DNA of 13,487 nucleotides from DAOPXV01 sp035352535 (GCA_964545075.1 CAZJFS010000123.1:1-13487), one strand, 5' to 3'. Shown: positions 7,038-12,695, counted from the first letter of the stretch. The notes: generated by a model not told the origin, from the sequence alone. Numbers and translations are program-made.

Positions 7038-8156
7038 TTAAATTTTAATTTTATATTTATTAAGTCCGTTCTCATTTTTAAATTCAATGCCGGTCGATAT
7101 ATTCAGCACTATAAACAAGCCTAAATCTTCCGTGTCACCGCCCTGATCGGCCGCTTTGAATGAATTATTTTCAAACGGATTGATGTTTTTTCCGTCATGA
7201 ACGATCTCTATCTCTATTTTTTTATCTATATCGCCGTATTCCACGATAATGTCAATATTCGGCGCCTGCGGCCTGTCGTAACATTTTTGAAGAATATAGG
7301 TTATCATTTCCTCAAGCGCCAGATTGACATTGTCGATTTTTTTTCTCTCGATATTATATTTGACGCAAAATAATTCCAGTTGAGAATTCATTCCTATAAG
7401 ATCGAAATTATAAGAACTGACTTTATAATTAAAGGTTTTCAGTTTTCTTATAAAAGCCATTGTTTTGACTTTTTTAGGGTTGTTGAAAATCTCATCGGGA
7501 GTGCCGCTTTCATAAATTCCCCGCTCATCCATGAATAATACTCTGTGCGCCACTTCTTTCGCGAAGTTCATTTCGTGAGTAACGATGATCATCGTGAAAC
7601 CGAGTTTCGCGAAATTGCGGATAACCGCGAGCACCTCGCCCACCATGGTCGGATCAAGGGCCGAAGTCGGCTCGTCGAAAAGCACTATTTCAGGGTCCAT
7701 GGCCATAGCCCTGACAATGGCTATACGCTGTTTCTGACCGCCCGACAATTCATCCGGATAGCTGTGCATCTTATCTACAAGGCTGACCGTTTCAAGCAAT
7801 TTTTCAGCTCTTTCTATCGCCTGCGCGCGCGGAATTTTTTTAATTTTCATCGGGGCCAGAATAATATTTTCAAGAACCGTAAGATGAGAAAAAAGATTGA
7901 AGTTCTGATAAACCATGCCCATCTTTTCCCTGACCTTGTTGATGTCCGTATTCTTATCGGAGATATTGGTCCCGTTGATGTAAATATTGCCGCCGTCATG
8001 GGGCTGTAAAGCGTTAAGGCAATATAAAAAAACGCTTTTACCGGTGCCTGAAGGGCCGATCACCGCGACGCATTCGCCTTTTTTTATTTCAACGCTCACG
8101 TTTTCCAGGACTTTTAAGCTGCCAAAACTTTTCATTAAATTCTCGACTTTTATCAT
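7038..8156 (-). CDS. Amino-acid ABC transporter ATPase fused to an RsbW-like domain
   Basis: Residues 1-240 form a GlnQ/HisP-type ATP-binding subunit: Walker A GPSGTGKS (34-41), Q-loop Gln84, signature LSGGQ (137-141), Walker B IVLFDE (157-162), D-loop SALD and H-loop His194. It powers the permease encoded just upstream. GlnQ-type subunits usually end near 240-250 residues, but this protein continues to 372. Residues 250-372 resemble an RsbW/SpoIIAB-like HATPase: LALEEMITYIL (279-289), HDGKNINPFE (320-329) and DLGLFIV (344-350). In the first segment the N-box Asn is Tyr, and the G1 Asp (321) is kept. ATP binding by this domain is therefore doubtful. It may be a protein-protein or regulatory module in place of the usual small-ligand domains. 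The ATG overlaps the permease stop (ATGA). I see no clear terminator after the gene, so read-through into the region before the NCS1 permease is possible. Confidence 0.9.
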   Translation of the reverse strand: MIKVENLMKSFGSLKVLENVSVEIKKGECVAVIGPSGTGKSVFLYCLNALQPHDGGNIYINGTNISDKNTDINKVREKMGMVYQNFNLFSHLTVLENIILAPMKIKKIPRAQAIERAEKLLETVSLVDKMHSYPDELSGGQKQRIAIVRAMAMDPEIVLFDEPTSALDPTMVGEVLAVIRNFAKLGFTMIIVTHEMNFAKEVAHRVLFMDERGIYESGTPDEIFNNPKKVKTMAFIRKLKTFNYKVSSYNFDLIGMNSQLELFCVKYNIERKKIDNVNLALEEMITYILQKCYDRPQAPNIDIIVEYGDIDKKIEIEIVHDGKNINPFENNSFKAADQGGDTEDLGLFIVLNISTGIEFKNENGLNKYKIKI

Positions 8157-8839
8157 CTGCCGCCCCTTCTTTTTCCATCCGCCAGATTGAAAATAAGATA
8201 AGTGGCGTACGCAAGTCCCAGATAAAGAATTATTCCTACGAATATTATCGAGAACGGGTCCGCCGTCCGCGCGCCGATACTATTGATAACCCTTGTCAGA
8301 TCAGCTACAGTGATGTATCCGACAACCGAGGTCCACTGTATAACGTTTATGACCGCGTTTTGAAAAACCGGCCGGGCGAATTCGCCGGCCTGCGGAAGGG
8401 TGATATAATAAAACGCCTGATATTTTGTGAATCCGAGCGTCCGCGCCGCCATGATCTGACCCGGGTCAACGGATTCCAAACCAGCTTTCATGATTTCGGC
8501 TATATGCGCGGCGCTGTTTAACGCGAAAGCTATAATCGCGACATAGATACCGTCCATCCGCGATCTGGCAAATACCACGTAAAAGAGCAACATCAGAAGA
8601 AGTAATATCGGAGTGCCCCTGACAATTACTATATACGTCTTAGACATAATTTTTAATATTTTGTTGTTGGCATAATGCATTAAGCAAAGTCCGGCGCCCA
8701 GAATGACGCCGAAAAAGATCCCGGCAAGGGTTATGATCAAAGTGACCTTAAGCCCTGAAAGCACCAATAAATAAGATTGGCCGGCGATCAAATTTCTGTA
8801 TATGGGATCATATATGTTGTTTAAAATATCAGCTAACAT
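8153..8839 (-). CDS. Polar amino-acid ABC transporter permease (HisM/GlnP family)
   Basis: A 228-residue inner-membrane subunit with about five helices. The N-terminal family motif RGTPILLLLMLLFYVV (74-89) is present. The coupling (EAA-like) loop AARTLGFTKYQAFYYITLPQA (131-151) fits the consensus A-A-R-x-L-G-x-x-x-x-x-x-F-x-x-x-x-L-P-Q-A. It should form the membrane channel, probably as a homodimer because only one permease gene is present, with the ATPase encoded immediately downstream (4-bp overlap). The binding-protein gene ends 7 bp upstream. Substrate specificity is probably a polar or acidic amino acid, but this is not readable from the permease. The start is placed at the ATG close to the binding-protein stop, and length and alignment to family members support it. 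Confidence 0.92.
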   Translation of the reverse strand: MLADILNNIYDPIYRNLIAGQSYLLVLSGLKVTLIITLAGIFFGVILGAGLCLMHYANNKILKIMSKTYIVIVRGTPILLLLMLLFYVVFARSRMDGIYVAIIAFALNSAAHIAEIMKAGLESVDPGQIMAARTLGFTKYQAFYYITLPQAGEFARPVFQNAVINVIQWTSVVGYITVADLTRVINSIGARTADPFSIIFVGIILYLGLAYATYLIFNLADGKRRGGR

Positions 8840-8846
8840 AAATTCA

Positions 8847-9752
8847 CTACTTCTTCAATAAAAAAGCCAGTTTCAGACTGCAATAAGAATCCGTAAACGC
8901 AAACTTTTTGTCGAACGAACCTTCTTCATCATTTTCGCTTTTGAATTTTTCACGGTCCGCTTTATTCTCAAGCACTAACACCCAGAAAAATACATCTATC
9001 TTTTTTGATTCAAGCGCGGCGAATCTTGCCTGCGAATCGATGGAGACAAGTTCTATATTTTTGCCCGTTAATTTTGAGATCTCAGAAAGGAAGGCGACGC
9101 TAAAGCCCGCGGGTTTGCCGTCAGCGGCGATATAATCCATCGGCGGAACGTCGCCTGATACGCCCACGTAAATAGTTTCCGTGTCCGCCGTTTTTTCGAT
9201 GTTCGTCAAGGAAGGCTCCTGGCCGACGGGAAGGTCCGTAATCCATTTTTTATATAATTCATCTCTTTTACCAGACACTTTAATTTTATCTATGGCCGAA
9301 TTGAACTGATCCCTTAACTTGGCGTCGGAACTTCTTAAAATCATAAAAGTACCGATATTTCTGCTCATAGGAAGGGACTTAAATTCAGGATTTCTCTGGA
9401 TGATGTAATTGGCGGTGATGTCGGTTGTCAGCATAAAATCAGATCTGGCCGATTTCAAAAGCGCGAGGCAGGTGCTCAGCGATTCGCCGAACACGATCTT
9501 CTCTATTTTGCAGTTCCAGTATTTATTTATGATATTTTTCAGATTTTCAGCGCTGAATCTGCCGTAAAACATCGTTCCCGATTTGCCGTTCAATTCTGAA
9601 AAATCTTCTTTTGTCGCCGGCGCGCTAATCGGTTTTTCCTTCGCGGCTTTTTGTACGGCCGTTTCGGTAGTTTGCGCTTCGGAATAACCCGCCGCTAAGG
9701 TTGTAAAAACACATGACATCGCTAAAACTAATAACAATTTGCCGATCTTCAT
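8847..9752 (-). CDS. Periplasmic amino-acid binding protein, family 3, apparently circularly permuted
   Basis: A 301-residue exported protein. Residues 1-26 are a Sec signal peptide (basic MKIGK, hydrophobic core, S-E-A cleavage region). The order of what follows is unusual for solute-binding family 3. Residues 50-172 look like lobe 2 and the normal C-terminal end: DFSELNGKSGTMF, ALLKSARSDFMLTTDITANYI, then LRDQFNSAIDKIK...ELYKKWI. Residues 191-301 look like the normal beginning, lobe 1: ETIYVGVSGDVPPMDYIAADGKPAGF, FAALESKKIDVFF, then FAFTDSYCSLKLAFLLKK, which usually leads into lobe 2. Lobe 1 therefore follows lobe 2, as in a circular permutation; two degraded half-domains is the alternative. 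It probably delivers an amino acid to the permease encoded 7 bp downstream. Strong Shine-Dalgarno AAAGGAG. The repeated promoter block lies at 9883-9946. Confidence 0.87.
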   Translation of the reverse strand: MKIGKLLLVLAMSCVFTTLAAGYSEAQTTETAVQKAAKEKPISAPATKEDFSELNGKSGTMFYGRFSAENLKNIINKYWNCKIEKIVFGESLSTCLALLKSARSDFMLTTDITANYIIQRNPEFKSLPMSRNIGTFMILRSSDAKLRDQFNSAIDKIKVSGKRDELYKKWITDLPVGQEPSLTNIEKTADTETIYVGVSGDVPPMDYIAADGKPAGFSVAFLSEISKLTGKNIELVSIDSQARFAALESKKIDVFFWVLVLENKADREKFKSENDEEGSFDKKFAFTDSYCSLKLAFLLKK

Positions 9753-9882
9753 TTTAAATATCTCCTTTAAAGTTCAAGCTTATATCTACCCGAAACAGTC
9801 GTCAGCTTTGAACTAAATGCCCTTTAACCGCGTTCCGCTTTTTTCGCTGCACTTACTTATTGAGTTTTTTCAGCGCCAAAAT

Positions 9883-9946
9883 ATAATATCATACATTAAC
9901 GAGTTTTTCTATTTATTTATATGCCATCAAATGAAAAAAATGAGAC
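9883..9946 (-). promoter_or_regulatory. Repeated promoter block, copy B (ABC transporter operon)
   Basis: On the minus strand the downstream module is intact: TAGAAA (9911-9906), 17 bp, TGATATTAT ending at 9883. The upstream module is weaker: GTCTCA at the -35 position, 19 bp, then TATAAA (9921-9916). Box order and spacings match copies A, C and D. It would give the ABC operon transcript a leader of about 125 nt before the binding-protein start at 9752. Within that leader, TCAATAAGTAAGTGC (9863-9849) resembles the TCAATGAGTAAAGAC start of the precursor genes, possibly a second, much more decayed relic. Confidence 0.6.
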
Positions 9947-9949
9947 TTG

Positions 9950-9992
9950 CGAAAATAAAATCTCCCCGAAGATCAATAGATTTCCGGAGAGT
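9950..9992 (-). terminator. Rho-independent terminator after precursor gene 1
   Basis: On the minus strand the stem is CTCTCCGGA (9991-9983) with TTCGGGGAG (9970-9962), nine pairs including two G-U pairs. The loop is about 12 nt and the tail is ATTTTATTTT. It lies about 40 bp after the precursor stop at 10032 and just before promoter copy B, so it insulates the ABC operon from the precursor array. Sequence and position resemble the terminator at 11158-11197. Confidence 0.65.
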
Positions 9993-10031
9993 TTTTTATT
10001 TATGGGAGAGTTAAAAATATGTGAAACTAAA

Positions 10032-10424
10032 TTAGCATGCAGCGGTTGTGGACAAGTGCGCTCCGCAACTGCCTTTTTGATTTTTTTCATCTGAGAGGCT
10101 GACTATTGCGCAAGCGATCCCGGCGGAAAAGATACTGACCATTACAGCCGAAGCTTTTTGTGCTCCGCCGCCGGCTACGTTTGCCAGGTCGCCGTCCGAT
10201 AATTCTTTGTTTGAATTCGCTTTATCCATGACTTCGGCGCGGGCCGCCAGCAGATCGTCTTTTGAGAACGCGAAGCCGGAAGTTTTTCCGAACTCAATGA
10301 GTTTTTCAGCCATTTTGTTTTCGGCGTCCTTCTGGTGAGCCTTCATCAAATCGGCATATTTACCTTTTAAAGCCGCGTCTTTTTCCATTTTGCCGAACAT
10401 CTGTTTTACGTTGTCTTTACTCAT
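10032..10424 (-). CDS. Nif11-type RiPP precursor peptide, copy 1
   Basis: A 130-residue precursor of a ribosomally made, post-translationally modified peptide. Residues 1-86 are a Nif11-like leader: MSKDNVKQMF, the charged helical middle KDAENKMAEKLIEFGKTSGF, and the end ELSDGDLANVAGG, the family's double-glycine site at 85-86. In known systems a C39-type peptidase-transporter cuts after this site. The core (87-130) begins with GAQKASAVMV, then SIFSAGIACAIVSLSD, and ends GSCGAHLSTTAAC; cysteines fall at core positions 19, 34 and 44. Cys with Ser/Thr fits thioether-forming modification (lanthipeptide or radical SAM type), but the modifying enzyme is not proven. GAGGAG lies 9 bases before the ATG, promoter copy C is upstream at 10462-10525, and a terminator follows at about 9950-9992. 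The leader is almost the same as in the other four copies. Confidence 0.9.
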   Translation of the reverse strand: MSKDNVKQMFGKMEKDAALKGKYADLMKAHQKDAENKMAEKLIEFGKTSGFAFSKDDLLAARAEVMDKANSNKELSDGDLANVAGGGAQKASAVMVSIFSAGIACAIVSLSDEKNQKGSCGAHLSTTAAC

Positions 10425-10461
10425 TGATGATCACTCCTCGTTTTTTGTTGGCGTGATAAAT

Positions 10462-10525
10462 ATGATATCACATTTTATTAAAGATTCCTATTTAATTATA
10501 CGCCTGAAATTTAAAAGTGTCTCAA
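10462..10525 (-). promoter_or_regulatory. Repeated promoter block, copy C (precursor 1)
   Basis: Minus strand: TTGAGA (10525-10520), a 19-bp spacer (cacttttaaatttcaggcg), TATAAT (10500-10495), then TAGGAA (10490-10485), 17 bp and the extended -10 TGATATCAT ending at 10462. The distance from this last box to the precursor ATG is about 38 bp, including the GAGGAG site. This is one of the two copies that still stand in front of an intact precursor gene, so it sets the reference layout. Confidence 0.7.
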
Positions 10526-10560
10526 AATAAAAAATATTTTTTAAAGCCGGAACAGCATTC

Positions 10561-10594
10561 CGTGGTTATGCGCATGCCTTGGTTATGAGCATGC
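10561..10594. repeat. 17-bp imperfect tandem duplication at the 3' end of precursor 2
   Basis: Plus-strand units CGTGGTTATGCGCATGC (10561-10577) and CTTGGTTATGAGCATGC (10578-10594) lie head to tail and match at 15 of 17 positions. A 17-bp insertion shifts the reading frame, so the coding sequence now stops inside the second unit met in the minus-strand direction. Removing one unit restores an ending CGMRITTEC, close to the CG-x-x-x-(S)TT-x-x-C ending of the sister cores. That ancestral frame is reconstructed by reasoning. Confidence 0.75.
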
Positions 10595-10910
10595 CGCAGC
10601 TGCCTTTTTGATTTTTTTCATCTGAGCAGCTGGCTATTATACAAGCGATCCCGAGGGAAAAGATACTGGCTACTACAGACATCTCCTTCCTGGCGCCGCC
10701 GGCTACGTTTGCCAGGTCGCCGTCCGATAATTCTTTGTTTGAATTCGCTTTATCCATGACTTCGGCGCGGGCGGCCAAAAGATCGTCTTTTGAGAACGCG
10801 AAGCCGGAAGTTTTGCCGAACTCGATAAGTTTTTCAGCCATTTTGTTTTCGGCGTCCTTCTGGTGGGCCTGCATCAATTCGGCGTATTTACCTTTTAATG
10901 CGGCGTCTTT
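10566..10910 (-). CDS. Nif11-type RiPP precursor peptide, copy 2 (5' end in assembly gap)
   Basis: The visible part starts at leader residue 15 (KDAALKGKYAELMQAH) and runs through ELSDGDLANVAGG into a 42-residue core. The first 14 codons, start codon and ribosome binding site lie in the run of Ns. The core begins ARKEMSVVAS, continues IFSLGIACIIASCSDEKNQK and ends GSCGMLITKACA. It has four cysteines (core positions 18, 23, 33, 41), one more than its sisters. The middle SDEKNQKGSCG is the same as in copy 1, so these two are the closest pair. The last residues are altered by a 17-bp tandem duplication (10561-10594), which removes the usual TT-x-x-C ending. Any reading frame drawn through the Ns to about 11141 is an artefact. 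Whether the peptide is still processed is unknown. Confidence 0.8.
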   Translation of the reverse strand, partial: KDAALKGKYAELMQAHQKDAENKMAEKLIEFGKTSGFAFSKDDLLAARAEVMDKANSNKELSDGDLANVAGGARKEMSVVASIFSLGIACIIASCSDEKNQKGSCGMLITKACA

Positions 10911-11010
10911 NNNNNNNNNNNNNNNNNNNNNNNNNNNNNNNNNNNNNNNNNNNNNNNNNNNNNNNNNNNNNNNNNNNNNNNNNNNNNNNNNNNNNNNNNN
11001 NNNNNNNNNN
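10911..11010. other. Assembly gap (100 N)
   Basis: Exactly 100 undetermined bases, the usual placeholder for a gap of unknown length. It falls inside the leader of precursor copy 2, the part most alike among paralogues, so repeat collapse is the likely cause. If the true length were 100, the promoter block of copy 2 should show around 10990-11053. The visible part of that stretch (from 11011) has no such block. Either this copy lacks it or the gap hides more sequence, possibly further precursor genes. Confidence 0.9.
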
Positions 11011-11011
11011 A

Positions 11012-11028
11012 AAAACATGAAATGTTTT
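11012..11028. repeat. Short inverted repeat at the gap edge
   Basis: AAAACAT-GAA-ATGTTTT, a perfect 7-bp inverted repeat with a 3-nt loop, directly beside the Ns. The rest of the gene-free stretch 11029-11125 shows one further pairing, CGGCTTTT (11122-11129) with AAAAGCCG (11089-11096). I see no gene and no conserved promoter block there. Function unknown. Confidence 0.4.
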
Positions 11029-11125
11029 AAGCCAGCCGCCGGAACGGATCGCACCGCGATTATTTTTGCATGAGCGAATTTAACTATTAAAAGCCGGACC
11101 GCAAAAAATATCAAAACATAACGGC

Positions 11126-11155
11126 TTTTCACGAAAAACATTAAATTCGTGAAAA
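11126..11155. repeat. Perfect 10-bp inverted repeat downstream of the precursor 3 terminator
   Basis: TTTTCACGAA (11126-11135) and TTCGTGAAAA (11146-11155) are perfect reverse complements around a 10-nt AT-rich loop. There is no T-run on the exit side for either strand, so it is not a typical terminator. It lies next to the terminator of precursor 3. It could be a binding site for a dimeric regulator or a 3'-end RNA structure; neither is shown. Confidence 0.5.
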
Positions 11156-11157
11156 TA

Positions 11158-11197
11158 AAAATTCTCCAAAGAACGAGCCGTCTCCGGAGAAATTTTT
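11158..11197 (-). terminator. Rho-independent terminator after precursor gene 3
   Basis: On the minus strand TTCTCC pairs with GGAGAA, extended past one mismatch by A:T pairs, around a GC-containing loop, and the tail is TTTTTATTTT. It starts about 33 bp after the stop at 11230. Its CTCCGGAGA-like stem sequence and flanking AT tracts resemble the terminator after precursor 1, so the duplicated unit included gene and terminator. Confidence 0.65.
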
Positions 11198-11229
11198 ATT
11201 TATAATATGTGAAAAAATGTGAAATTAAA

Positions 11230-11622
11230 TTAGCATTTTTGGGTCGTTGACATGAATTTGCCGCAACCGCCAGGGTCTTCGCGATAGGCGAGGCTGTTCA
11301 CGGCGCATATCATTCCATAGGAAAAGATGCTGGTAACTACTATATAGGCTTTTTGAGATATGCCGCCGCCGGCTACATTGGACAGATCGCCGTCCGCTAA
11401 TTCCTTGTTTGAGTTAACCTTGTCTATAAGTTCGGCGCGGGCCGCCGCCAGATCGTCTTTTGAGAACGTGAAGCCGGAAGTTTTTCCGAACTCAATGAGT
11501 TTTTCAGCCATTTGGTTTTCGGCGTACTTCTGGTGTTCCTTCATCAATTCGGCGTACTTATTTTTTAAAGCAGCGTCTTTTTCAATTTTAGCGAACATCT
11601 GCTTTACGTTGTCTTTACTCAT
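11230..11622 (-). CDS. Nif11-type RiPP precursor peptide, copy 3
   Basis: A 130-residue precursor. The leader (1-86) differs from copy 1 mainly in AKIEKDAALKNKYAELM, the Tyr in HQKYAENQM, and ELADGDLSNVAGG at the end. The core (87-130) begins GISQKAYIVV, continues TSIFSYGMICAVNSLAYRED and ends PGGCGKFMSTTQKC, with cysteines at core positions 20, 34 and 44. Its ending is the closest match to the relic at 6840-6904 (CGALMSTTQKC), so the relic probably came from this subgroup. A GGGAG sequence precedes the ATG. The 115 bp upstream (11623-11737) lack a clear copy of the repeated promoter block; I see only degenerate candidates such as GGTTATACT. Transcription may come from copy D by read-through from precursor 4, since no strong terminator separates them. 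Confidence 0.9.
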   Translation of the reverse strand: MSKDNVKQMFAKIEKDAALKNKYAELMKEHQKYAENQMAEKLIEFGKTSGFTFSKDDLAAARAELIDKVNSNKELADGDLSNVAGGGISQKAYIVVTSIFSYGMICAVNSLAYREDPGGCGKFMSTTQKC

Positions 11623-11737
11623 TTATAATTCTCCCTGCAAATTAAAGATAGGGTTTTATGCAAAAATTTGAACAATCTTTTTTCACAAGGCCGCAATAGT
11701 ATAACCGCCTTATGAGGACGCTAAAACATGCGCTAAA

Positions 11738-12133
11738 TTAGCATTGCGTGGTTGTGGACATATTTTTGCCGCAAGATCCGGAGGCTTGAATTTCGGTAAT
11801 AGCGCTTACCGCCGCGCAGGAGATTCCAAACGTAACGATACTTGACATTACTATACTAACCTTCAGGTCGCTGGTGCCGCCCGCTACGTTAGTCAGGTCG
11901 CCCTCAGATAATTCTTTGTTCGAGTTATTCTTATCCATAAGCTCGGCGCGAGCCGCCATCAGGTCTTCTTTTGAAAATGCGAAGCCGGATGTTTTACCGA
12001 ACTCGATAAGTTTTTCAGTCATTTTGTTTTCGGCGTCCTTCTGATGCGCCTGCATCAATTGGACGTATTTACCTTTTAAAGACGCGTCTTTTTCAATCTT
12101 GCCAAACATCTGTTTTACGTTATCTTTACTCAT
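11738..12133 (-). CDS. Nif11-type RiPP precursor peptide, copy 4
   Basis: A 131-residue precursor. The leader (1-86) keeps MSKDNVKQMF and ends ELSEGDLTNVAGG; it differs from its sisters at scattered sites (KGKYVQLM, MTEKLIEFG, SKEDLMAARAEL). The core (87-131) begins TSDLKVSIVM, continues SSIVTFGISCAAVSAITEIQ and ends ASGSCGKNMSTTTQC, with cysteines at core positions 20, 35 and 45. The core has no Lys- or Gln-rich middle like copies 1 and 2, so it was diversified separately while the leader stayed constant. GAGGAG lies about 9 bases before the ATG, and promoter copy D is upstream at 12170-12233. It may be co-transcribed with copy 3. Confidence 0.9.
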   Translation of the reverse strand: MSKDNVKQMFGKIEKDASLKGKYVQLMQAHQKDAENKMTEKLIEFGKTSGFAFSKEDLMAARAELMDKNNSNKELSEGDLTNVAGGTSDLKVSIVMSSIVTFGISCAAVSAITEIQASGSCGKNMSTTTQC

Positions 12134-12169
12134 TTATGATTACTCCTCATTTTTTATTGGCGTGATGAT

Positions 12170-12233
12170 ATTGTATCACATTTCGCCAAAGCTTTCTATA
12201 TAATTATACGCCTGAAGATAAAAAGCATCTCAA
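12170..12233 (-). promoter_or_regulatory. Repeated promoter block, copy D (precursor 4)
   Basis: Minus strand: TTGAGA (12233-12228), a 19-bp spacer (tgctttttatcttcaggcg), TATAAT (12208-12203), then TAGAAA (12198-12193), 17 bp and the extended -10 TGATACAAT ending at 12170. This is the same layout as copies A and C. The spacer core CTTTTTAT is the same as in A and E, and CAGGCG the same as in C. The -10 end lies about 37 bp before the precursor ATG. Confidence 0.7.
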
Positions 12234-12293
12234 ACAAAATTTAATCTCCCGATTTATGAAAACAGCCAACGCTTGAGATCATGAAATGCAGGA

Positions 12294-12695
12294 CTATGTG
12301 TTTTTACAATTCGGATCGCTTGTTGTAATTACCGTATCGCATGGCACGCCGCTTCTGGACGAAGCTATACTCCCTATAGCGCAGAGTATACCTAATGAAA
12401 TAATGCTTGTACCAATAGCAAAATTCTTCTGAGCGCCGCCGCCGGCAACGTTAGCCAGATCGCCATCCGATAATTCCTTGTTTGAGTTGGCTTTATCCGT
12501 GAAATCGGCGCGGGCCGCCAACAGGTCGTCTTTTGAGAAAGCGAAGCCGGAAGTTTTACCAAACTCAATAAGTTTGTCAGCCATTGCTTTTTCAGCGTCC
12601 TTCTGGTGCGCCTGCATCAATTGGGCGTATTTGCCTTTTAAAGCGGCGTCTTTTTCGATTTTGCCGAACATCTGTTTTACAGCGTCTTTACTCAT
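12294..12695 (-). CDS. Nif11-type RiPP precursor peptide, copy 5 (divergent core)
   Basis: A 133-residue precursor, the one nearest the radical SAM gene. The leader (1-86) starts MSKDAVKQMF (Ala instead of Asn) and ends ELSDGDLANVAGG. The core (87-133) begins GAQKNFAIGT, continues SIISLGILCAIGSIASSRSG and ends VPCDTVITTSDPNCKNT, with cysteines at core positions 19, 33 and 44. Unlike the others it lacks the Cys-Gly pair, has a Pro before the second Cys, and carries four residues after the last Cys. AAAGGAG precedes the ATG. The 79 bp to the radical SAM stop contain a degenerate trace of the promoter block (GATAATTCAATC, then TGTGATGAAAT), so it may depend on read-through from the radical SAM gene. 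The most divergent member may be the founder or a specialised product. Confidence 0.88.
   Translation of the reverse strand: MSKDAVKQMFGKIEKDAALKGKYAQLMQAHQKDAEKAMADKLIEFGKTSGFAFSKDDLLAARADFTDKANSNKELSDGDLANVAGGGAQKNFAIGTSIISLGILCAIGSIASSRSGVPCDTVITTSDPNCKNT

Noticed and set aside
10566..11141. Continuous reading frame through the N run giving a 191-residue protein
   Set aside because: The first part is read from Ns and from unrelated sequence beyond the gap. Homology to the sister leaders places the true start inside the gap.
11690..11725. AAGGC...GCCTT hairpin after precursor 4 as terminator
   Set aside because: Short stem, large loop, and the following TGTGAAAAAAG is A-rich rather than T-rich on the transcribed strand.
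11623..11737. A copy of the repeated promoter block before precursor 3
   Set aside because: Only isolated resemblances (TATACT, TTGTGA) occur, and their spacing does not match the other copies.
10032..12695. CRISPR-like array from the regularly repeated segments
   Set aside because: The repeats are about 260-bp coding leaders with intact reading frames, not short direct repeats with unique spacers.
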